Assembly: GCA_035512795.1 (NCBI GenBank)
Contig: DATKDF010000151.1
Coordinates: 1 to 19,483, forward strand
Length of the DNA stretch: 19,483 bases
From: DATKDF01 sp035512795
Lineage (GTDB): Bacteria > Acidobacteriota > Vicinamibacteria > Vicinamibacterales > SCN-69-37
Reading direction: 5' to 3'
In this document: in pieces, positions 14,566 to 19,483 of the stretch
Position numbering within the stretch: the first letter of the stretch is position 1
Layout of the letters: each line of letters starts with the position of its first letter
Position numbers and translations under genes: made by a program
Notes under the pieces: model-generated
Told to the model about the DNA's origin: nothing
The model's input: the letters and a program-made list of their open reading frames with translations, nothing else
Database searches by the model: none

Positions 14566-16007
14566 CCCGCGTCCCGGCGGTTGTGGCCGTCGCGCTCGCC
14601 GCCCTGTCGGGAGGCTGGCGATCGGCCCCCGACCCGCTCGACGCGCTCCTTGACGATCCGATCCTCGCCCGCGCCCTCGTCGGCGTCCGTGTCGATGCAC
14701 TCGACACCGGGCAGACGCTCTACGCCAGCAACGCCGCCCGCCACGTCGTCCCGGCCTCGAACATGAAGATCGTCACCGCGGCCGTGGCGGCCGAGCACCT
14801 GGGCTGGGACTTCCGCTACAGAACACACCTCGAAGCCGCGGGCCCGGTCGTCGACGACGTCCTCGAGGGCGACCTGGTCGTGACCGGGTCCGGCGATCCC
14901 TCGATTGGATCGACCGACGAGGCGGCGTCACCGGTCTTCAGCACGTGGGTGGACGCCCTGCGCCGTGCAGGCATCCGTCGTGTCCACGGCCGGCTCGTCG
15001 GCGACGACGACGTGTTCGACGATGAGGGGCGCGGGAGCGGGTGGTCGTGGGACTACCTGACGGCTGGATACGCCGCGCCCTCCGGCGGGCTGAGCTACAA
15101 CGACAACGTCGCGGTGGTGCGCGCACGGCCCGGGGCATCCCCAGGCGCTCCGGCCACCGTGCTCGTGACGCCGCCCGGGCACGGCCTGCTCGTCGACAAT
15201 GCCGTCACGACCGGAGCGGCCGGCTCGCGCGGCACGCTGTCGGTTTCGCGCCGCCTCGGCAGCCGGTCGCTGCGCGCCCGGGGGCAGGTACCGATGGGCG
15301 ACGGCGAGATGGTCCGGACGACGGCCGTCGAGAATCCGACGTCGTTCTTCGTCGGCAGCCTGGCGTCGGTGCTCGACGCCCACGGAGTGACCGTCCGGGA
15401 CGGCGCCTGGGACATCGACGAACTGGACCGTCCGCTGACCACGGGCGTGCGCCGCCGCGTCGCGACGCACGAGTCGCCCCCGCTGTCGCTGCTGGCCGGG
15501 CAGCTCATGAAAGTGAGCCAGAACTTCTACGCGGAGACGCTCCTGAAGACCATCGGCCTCACCGTCGAAGGCACGGGCTCGGAGGCGGCCGGCCGGCGCG
15601 CCGTGCGGGCCACCCTCGCGTCGTGGGGCGTGCCCGACGACGCGGTGGTCGTCTACGACGGGTCGGGCCTGTCCCGGTACAACTACGTCACCGCCGACGC
15701 GCTGGTCGCCATCCTCACCCGCATCTGGAAGAGCGAGACGCACCGTGGACCGTTTGTCGCGACGCTGCCGGTCGGCGCCCACGACGGCACGCTCGCCTCG
15801 CGGATGCGCGACACGACGCTCGCCCGCCGCGTTCAGGCCAAGACCGGGTCGATTGCCAACGTGCGCGCGCTGTCTGGATATCTCGAAACGGGATCAGGCC
15901 GGAAGCTCGTGTTCTCGATCGTGGTCAATCACTTCACCGCGCCGGCATCCGAGATTGACCGCATCGTCGAGCGGTTTCTGAGCGAGCTGTCGCGATCGGT
16001 GCATTGA
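14562..16007 (+). CDS. dacB: D-alanyl-D-alanine carboxypeptidase/endopeptidase (PBP4 type)
   Basis: A 481-residue periplasmic serine DD-peptidase with an N-terminal hydrophobic signal segment (VPAVVAVALAALSGG). The three penicillin-binding motifs are SNMK (S66, K69), SQN (319-321, in MKVSQNFYAETLL) and KTG (427-429, in QAKTGSI). The large insertion between the first two motifs and the DGSGLSRYNYVT segment are typical of PBP4. It trims or cleaves peptide cross-links in peptidoglycan. Its GTG start overlaps the DUF4340 stop by 4 bases, which makes it the last gene of the ABC operon and suggests that the transporter acts on the envelope. The gene is intact. Confidence 0.93.
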   Translation: MTRVPAVVAVALAALSGGWRSAPDPLDALLDDPILARALVGVRVDALDTGQTLYASNAARHVVPASNMKIVTAAVAAEHLGWDFRYRTHLEAAGPVVDDVLEGDLVVTGSGDPSIGSTDEAASPVFSTWVDALRRAGIRRVHGRLVGDDDVFDDEGRGSGWSWDYLTAGYAAPSGGLSYNDNVAVVRARPGASPGAPATVLVTPPGHGLLVDNAVTTGAAGSRGTLSVSRRLGSRSLRARGQVPMGDGEMVRTTAVENPTSFFVGSLASVLDAHGVTVRDGAWDIDELDRPLTTGVRRRVATHESPPLSLLAGQLMKVSQNFYAETLLKTIGLTVEGTGSEAAGRRAVRATLASWGVPDDAVVVYDGSGLSRYNYVTADALVAILTRIWKSETHRGPFVATLPVGAHDGTLASRMRDTTLARRVQAKTGSIANVRALSGYLETGSGRKLVFSIVVNHFTAPASEIDRIVERFLSELSRSVH

Positions 16008-16024
16008 AGAATGTGGGATCGCAT

Positions 16025-16067
16025 CATTGAGGATTGATTGACGATTGAAGGATTGGGTCATTGCCGA
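16025..16067. repeat. GATTGA/GGATTG-rich spacer
   Basis: A less GC-rich stretch in which ATTGA or GATTG recurs about six times with irregular spacing. It marks the border between the ordered operon and the decayed region. It has no constant repeat/spacer length and is not a CRISPR. Confidence 0.5.
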
Positions 16068-16083
16068 TTCGCAAGATGGCAGC

Positions 16084-16390
16084 TCAGTCGCGGAGCGCGT
16101 CGCTCAGCGAGATCCTCCGGACCCTGCGAGCGGCCCCGGCGCTCGAGACGACGGCCACGCCCAGAAACAGGGCGACGGTGACGCCGTAGACGCATGGATT
16201 CACTGGATCGACGCCGAGCAGGAACGGCGCGGTCAGGCGGCTCAGCCAGGCGCCGCCGACCACGCCCAGCCCGAGGCCCCATCCCACTGGTGAGCACGCG
16301 GCCTTGACGAGAAGGCGGATCGCTGCGCGTGGTGTGGCACCCAGGACCATGCGGATGCCGATTTCGCGGCGTCGAGATTCGGCCAACCGG
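16084..16390 (-). pseudogene. C-terminal remnant of a MacB/FtsX-type ABC permease
   Basis: About 100 residues remain. The sequence LAESRRREIGIRMVLGATP is the conserved cytoplasmic segment before the penultimate helix of MacB/FtsX permeases (compare REIGIRxALGA). Two hydrophobic helices and a natural end RRVRRISLSDALRD follow. Full-length proteins of this group are 400-850 residues, and duplicated orphan versions are abundant in Acidobacteria. Upstream of about 16390 the frame no longer resembles a permease, so the 5' part has been lost by deletion or replacement. No ATP-binding partner is adjacent. A TTG at 16386 could serve as a start, but a functional protein is unlikely. Confidence 0.75.
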
Positions 16391-16514
16391 CAACCACTTC
16401 GTCGTACTCACAGGTCTCGCTGCAGCTCATATCTTCGTACGCGTCGAAGCCGATCGCGCCCGCGTAGTAGCACGCGTGTGGCGTGTCGGACATCCTGCCT
16501 TTTCCGGTTTTCAT
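16242..16514 (-). CDS. Hypothetical short ORF with Cys-containing N-terminus, fused out of frame to the permease remnant
   Basis: Ninety codons from the ATG at 16514. Only the first ~45 residues (MKTGKGRMSDTPHACYY to about EYDEVVAG) lie outside the permease fragment; they hold three cysteines and several acidic and tyrosine residues. After that the frame is a shadow of the permease remnant. I recognise no family. No clear ribosome-binding site precedes either ATG (16514 or 16493). It may be the start of a broken gene or chance. Confidence 0.25.
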   Translation of the reverse strand: MKTGKGRMSDTPHACYYAGAIGFDAYEDMSCSETCEYDEVVAGWPNLDAAKSASAWSWVPHHAQRSAFSSRPRAHQWDGASGWAWSAAPG

Positions 16515-16551
16515 TCCACTGCAACCTTCACTGAACTGACTGGTTCACGCT

Positions 16552-17231
16552 TCAGCGGTCGGGCAGCGCGATCCGCACGACGCCGTCCGGCCCCGGCACC
16601 AGAGGCTGTTGCGCCCCTGTCGACCGCCAGACGAACACGACCGGACCCGAGGCTGGATAGTTCAGCACCGTGAACGTGCTCCCGTCTTCAGTTGCGACAG
16701 GAACGGCGTCGAGAATCGACAGCGGCACGGCGCAGTCGCTGCCCGCCAAGCCGTGCAGCTCGCCGGGCAGAAGGCCGACGACCGGCCGCGAGAGCTGAAT
16801 CCCGGTGGGTCTGCCCGGCTGCATGCGAATCTCCAGCGGAGACTCGCGCGGAGTGACGCGGCACACCGGCACATGCCCAGGTGCGCGAATCCACAGCCGC
16901 CCGCCAGGCATCGATGGCTCGATGGTGTAAACGCCCGGCGACAGCTCGGCGGCAATCGCCTCCGACGACGACAGGAAGGACGACGCGATGTGAGCACCGG
17001 AGATCGGGCGGCCCGCTTCATCGCGCACCAGGACGGTCAGCTCGCGGCGGTCGAGCTCGAGCGTGACCTTGGCCTCCGGCGACGTCTTGTCGAGGGTCGC
17101 GGTTTCGAGCGAGCTGCTGACACGAGGGCCGCGGACGCCGCGTGTTGACGCAGCGAACGAATACGTCCCGAAGGGCACCGCCGGCAGCACGATGGTCTCG
17201 TCGTCGCTGGGAGACAGACGTCTGCTGAGGG
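16552..17231 (-). pseudogene. C-terminal part of a CarboxypepD_reg-like protein, cut by IS66
   Basis: About 225 residues with the natural C-terminus ALPDR. It shows beta-sandwich, carboxypeptidase-regulatory-like repeats: LPAVPFGTYSFAA, then ELTVLVRDEAGRPISGAHI, LSPGVYTIEPSMPGG and RLWIRAPGH. Such domains sit in large secreted or surface proteins in Acidobacteria. Reading upstream, family-like sequence stops at 17231, immediately next to the GTAAGCG end of the IS66 element. The open frame runs on to 17394 only as antisense of tnpA. The rest of the gene should lie beyond the right end of the element, outside the window. Confidence 0.7.
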
Positions 17232-17301
17232 GTAAGCGTTCGACGAACCGCGTCTTGAGGCCGGCCTGATCACTGTCAGATGCTGTCGGCGGAGGTTCGG
17301 C

Positions 17302-17598
17302 ATGCCGAAGACGGTGAGCGCTACGCGGATGGCGCGCTTGGTGGCGCGGTGGCGGGACAGTGAGGAATCCGGGGCCAGCTTCGCTCGGCGGCACGGCGTG
17401 GCGCCGTGGACGTTCTGGTACTGGTGCCGGAAGTGGTCCGGGGCGCCGCCGGTGATTCCGGTGCAGGTGCTGAAGGACACCGCGGAAGGCGCGGTGGAGA
17501 TCGCGCTGACGAGCGGCGACCGGGTGCGCGTCGAGGCGGGCGCGTCGGCAGCGCTGGTGCGGACGGTCGTCGCGGCCTTGCGATCGGCGTCGGCGTGA
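17302..17598 (+). CDS. tnpA: IS66 accessory protein TnpA (HTH)
   Basis: A 98-residue protein. MARLVARWRDSEESGASFARRHGV-APWTFWYWCRKW contains a helix-turn-helix of the IS66 orfA/TnpA type (about residues 10-45). It helps the transposase act on the element ends, though its biochemical role is little known. The ATG at 17302 has CGGAGG about 8 bases upstream. The stop overlaps the tnpB GTG (GTGA, 17595-17598). Confidence 0.88.
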   Translation: MPKTVSATRMARLVARWRDSEESGASFARRHGVAPWTFWYWCRKWSGAPPVIPVQVLKDTAEGAVEIALTSGDRVRVEAGASAALVRTVVAALRSASA

Positions 17599-17945
17599 TC
17601 ACGCTCTCGCCGGCGGTCCGGATCTATCTGGCGCCCGGCGCCACGGATCTCCGGCGGTCGATCGACGGGCTGTCCGCGGTCGTGCGCGAAGGCTTCGAAC
17701 TCGATCCGTTGTCGGGCCACCTGTTTCTCTTTCGCAACCGCCGGGGCGACCGGCTCAAGATGCTGATCTGGGATCGCTCCGGCTTCTGGGTGCTCTACAA
17801 GCGCCTCGAGCGGGGCACGTTCGTCTGGCCGAGCGAGGCGACCGCCGCGCCCGTCGAGATGCGCAGCGCGGATCTGCTGCTGTTGTTGTCGGGCGTCGAC
17901 CTGGCCCAGACGCGCCGGCGCCGGTGGTACGAACGGGTCGCCTGA
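17595..17945 (+). CDS. tnpB: IS66 accessory protein TnpB (Orf2)
   Basis: A 116-residue protein. The sequence YLAPGATDLRRSIDGLSAVV, the segment LFLFRNRRGDRLKMLIWD and GFWVLYKRLERGTFVWP are the conserved core of IS66 Orf2. This is unrelated to the RNA-guided TnpB of IS200/IS605. The GTG start at 17595 overlaps the tnpA stop; upstream extension of the frame is antisense-like and not family sequence. Full length. Confidence 0.94.
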   Translation: MITLSPAVRIYLAPGATDLRRSIDGLSAVVREGFELDPLSGHLFLFRNRRGDRLKMLIWDRSGFWVLYKRLERGTFVWPSEATAAPVEMRSADLLLLLSGVDLAQTRRRRWYERVA

Positions 17946-17976
17946 GAGGTTGTACCAGGATCGACGCTCGCGTATC

Positions 17977-19483
17977 ATGCCCCGCGTGAGCGACGTCACC
18001 GACTTGGCGACCGCGCAGGCGCTCATCGCGACGCAGCACCAGGAGCTCCTTCGGCTCCAGCGGGAGAACGCGTCGCTCCGACAGCAGCTCGACGTCCTGT
18101 GCCAACGACTCTTCGGGAAGAAATCCGAACGCGTGAGCCCCGATCAACTCCGGTTGGCCTTCGCGCAGTTGGGCCATGCGCCGGGCGCGGCGTCCGAGCC
18201 CGTCGAGATGGACTCGGGCGAGCGCCCCGGCCCGCCGCGCCAGCGGCGCCGGCCGACCGGCCGGCGGCCGTTGCCGGCAGCGTTGCCGCGTCAGCGGGTC
18301 GAGATCGACGTGCCCGACGCCGCCAAGCGGTGCCCGTGCGGCCACCTGAAGTCGCGGATCGGCGAATCGGTGTCCGAGAAGCTCGAGTACGTGCCGGCCA
18401 GCCTGCGCGTGATCGAGACCGCGCGGTTCAAGTATGCCTGTCCGCACTGTCACGCCGGCGTCGTGGAAGCGCCGGCGCCGTCTCAGGCGGTCGAGAAGTC
18501 ACTCGCCGGCGAAGGGCTGCTGGCACACGTGGTCGTCTCGAAATATGTGGATCATCTGCCGCTCTACCGGCTGGAACGCATTCTCGGCCGCCACGGGCTG
18601 GACATCTCGCGCACGACGCTGTGCGGCTGGGTCGCCGACGTCGCGGCCGCCCTGGCGCCGATTGGTGACGAGCTCCGGCGGCAGGTCACGGCCGCGACGT
18701 ACCTGCAGACCGACGACACGCCGGTGACCATCCTCGACCAGCGTCTCGGCAGCCGGAAGGGCCGGCTGTGGACCTATCTCGATCCGCTCGCACGGCAGGT
18801 GGCCTTCGATGCGACCGAAACGCACGAGCGTGACGGACCCGAGGCGTTTCTCGCGGGCTTCACCGGGGACCTCCAGGCGGACGCCTATGCGGGTTACGAC
18901 GCGCTGTATGCCACGGGCCGCATCCGCGAGATTGCCTGCTGGGCGCACACCCGCCGCGGCTTCGTCGAGGCCTTGCGCACCGACGCTCGGGCGGCGCCCA
19001 TGGTCGCGCTCATCCAACGGCTCTACCAGGTCGAGCGCGCCGGGGTGGACCTGTCGGCCGAAGCCCGCCGCGCGCTGCGCCTCGAGCAGTCAGTGCCGAT
19101 CCTCGCGCAGATCAAGACGGCACGGGACACGTTAGCCCTGGCGGTGCTGCCGAAATCGCCGCTCGGCGACGCCGTCCGCTACCTGACGAATCAGTGGGAC
19201 GCGCTCCAGCGCTTCGTCGAGGCCGGTCGCCTCGCGATCGATAACAACGGCGCCGAGAACCAACTGCGGGTCGTCGCCCTCGGTCGCAAGAACTGGCTGT
19301 TCGCGGGGAGCTTCGACGGGGCGAAGCGCGCCGCGCTGCTCTATTCTCTCGTCCAGAGCTGCACACTGGCCGACGGTCCCCCGTTCGAGTACCTGCGCGA
19401 CGTGCTCCTGCGGGTCGCCACCCATCCGCAGTCCCAGATCGCCCAGCTCACGCCGCATGGCTGGGCCGAGACCTTCGGCCAGC
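17977..19483 (+). CDS. tnpC: IS66 transposase TnpC (3' end outside window)
   Basis: 502 codons are visible and the frame is open to the window edge; the family is usually 510-540 residues, so only a few codons are missing. A leucine-zipper-like coiled coil (about 12-46) precedes LCQRLFGKKSER. A zinc-finger-like segment has C119, C121, C155 and C158. The DDE catalytic residues are probably D246 (LQTDDTPV), D302 (ADAYAGYD) and E427 (DNNGAENQLR). RKNWLFAGS and HGWAETF are typical C-terminal features. The ATG at 17977 is the first start; a GTG at 17986 is an alternative. No frameshift is seen, so the element may be active. Confidence 0.94.
   Translation, partial: MPRVSDVTDLATAQALIATQHQELLRLQRENASLRQQLDVLCQRLFGKKSERVSPDQLRLAFAQLGHAPGAASEPVEMDSGERPGPPRQRRRPTGRRPLPAALPRQRVEIDVPDAAKRCPCGHLKSRIGESVSEKLEYVPASLRVIETARFKYACPHCHAGVVEAPAPSQAVEKSLAGEGLLAHVVVSKYVDHLPLYRLERILGRHGLDISRTTLCGWVADVAAALAPIGDELRRQVTAATYLQTDDTPVTILDQRLGSRKGRLWTYLDPLARQVAFDATETHERDGPEAFLAGFTGDLQADAYAGYDALYATGRIREIACWAHTRRGFVEALRTDARAAPMVALIQRLYQVERAGVDLSAEARRALRLEQSVPILAQIKTARDTLALAVLPKSPLGDAVRYLTNQWDALQRFVEAGRLAIDNNGAENQLRVVALGRKNWLFAGSFDGAKRAALLYSLVQSCTLADGPPFEYLRDVLLRVATHPQSQIAQLTPHGWAETFGQ

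Larger units (their letters stand above)
17232..19483 (+). mobile_element. IS66-family insertion sequence (right end outside the window)
   Basis: The three-gene tnpA-tnpB-tnpC order is diagnostic for IS66. The left terminus is placed at GTAAGCG (17232-17238), a conserved end sequence in this family, 70 bases before tnpA. The last 8 bases of flanking DNA, GCTGAGGG (17224-17231), would be the target copy if the usual 8-bp duplication is present. All three genes look intact as far as visible. Confidence 0.85.

Noticed and set aside
17595..17945. RNA-guided TnpB nuclease of the IS605 type
   Set aside because: Only the gene name is shared; the 116-residue protein is the IS66 Orf2 and has no RuvC motifs.
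17037..18026. A minus-strand frame across the IS66 left end
   Set aside because: It is antisense to tnpA and tnpB and joins unrelated sequence across the insertion boundary.

Overview
The window is high-GC, densely packed bacterial chromosomal DNA. The organism is probably an acidobacterium of the Vicinamibacteria/Luteitalea type. This is inferred from the GC-rich codon use, a proline-rich Pal lipoprotein, a Gld-like ABC operon, a remnant of an acidobacterial-type MacB/FtsX permease and a CarboxypepD_reg-like protein. No rRNA, tRNA or CRISPR array was seen.

Layout. (1) 1-350: the 5' part of pyrR (minus strand, running off the window) behind a compact leader that carries a PyrR-binding RNA hairpin and a short leader ORF. 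(2) 342-2084 (minus): a membrane-anchored alkaline-phosphatase-superfamily protein that appears to lack its catalytic nucleophile and several metal ligands. (3) 2152-4652 (plus): pyrK-pyrD-pyrF, for the last steps of UMP synthesis, starting from an apparently leaderless promoter. (4) 4633-5214 (minus): pal, converging on pyrF. (5) 5397-6155 (plus): a SAM methyltransferase, converging on larE. (6) 6975-7250 and 6142-6978 (minus): a LysW-like zinc-ribbon protein with a very acidic tail ending DWEE, whose stop codon overlaps the start of a LarE-family sulfur transferase. (7) 7338-9667 (minus): an ArsR/SmtB metal sensor overlapping a P1B-2 (Zn/Cd/Pb) efflux ATPase. (8) 9717-16007 (plus): an operon of ABC ATPase, ABC permease, GldG-like protein, DUF4340 protein and a PBP4/DacB-type DD-peptidase, with overlapping or nearly abutting genes throughout. 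(9) 16008-17231: a decayed region with GATTGA-rich DNA, a permease C-terminal fragment, a short Cys-containing ORF and the C-terminal part of a CarboxypepD_reg-like protein. (10) 17232-end: an IS66-family insertion (tnpA, tnpB, tnpC) that has cut off the CarboxypepD_reg-like gene.

How it works together. The left third is pyrimidine synthesis plus its RNA-level control. The middle is metal resistance and a possible carrier-protein/sulfur-transfer pair. The long plus-strand operon couples an envelope ABC system to peptidoglycan trimming. The observation most likely to be undescribed is the translationally coupled LysW-like/LarE pair (6975-7250 with 6142-6978). Second is the PyrR leader with its small coupled ORF in a non-actinobacterial setting. 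Third is the degenerate membrane phosphatase beside the pyr genes.
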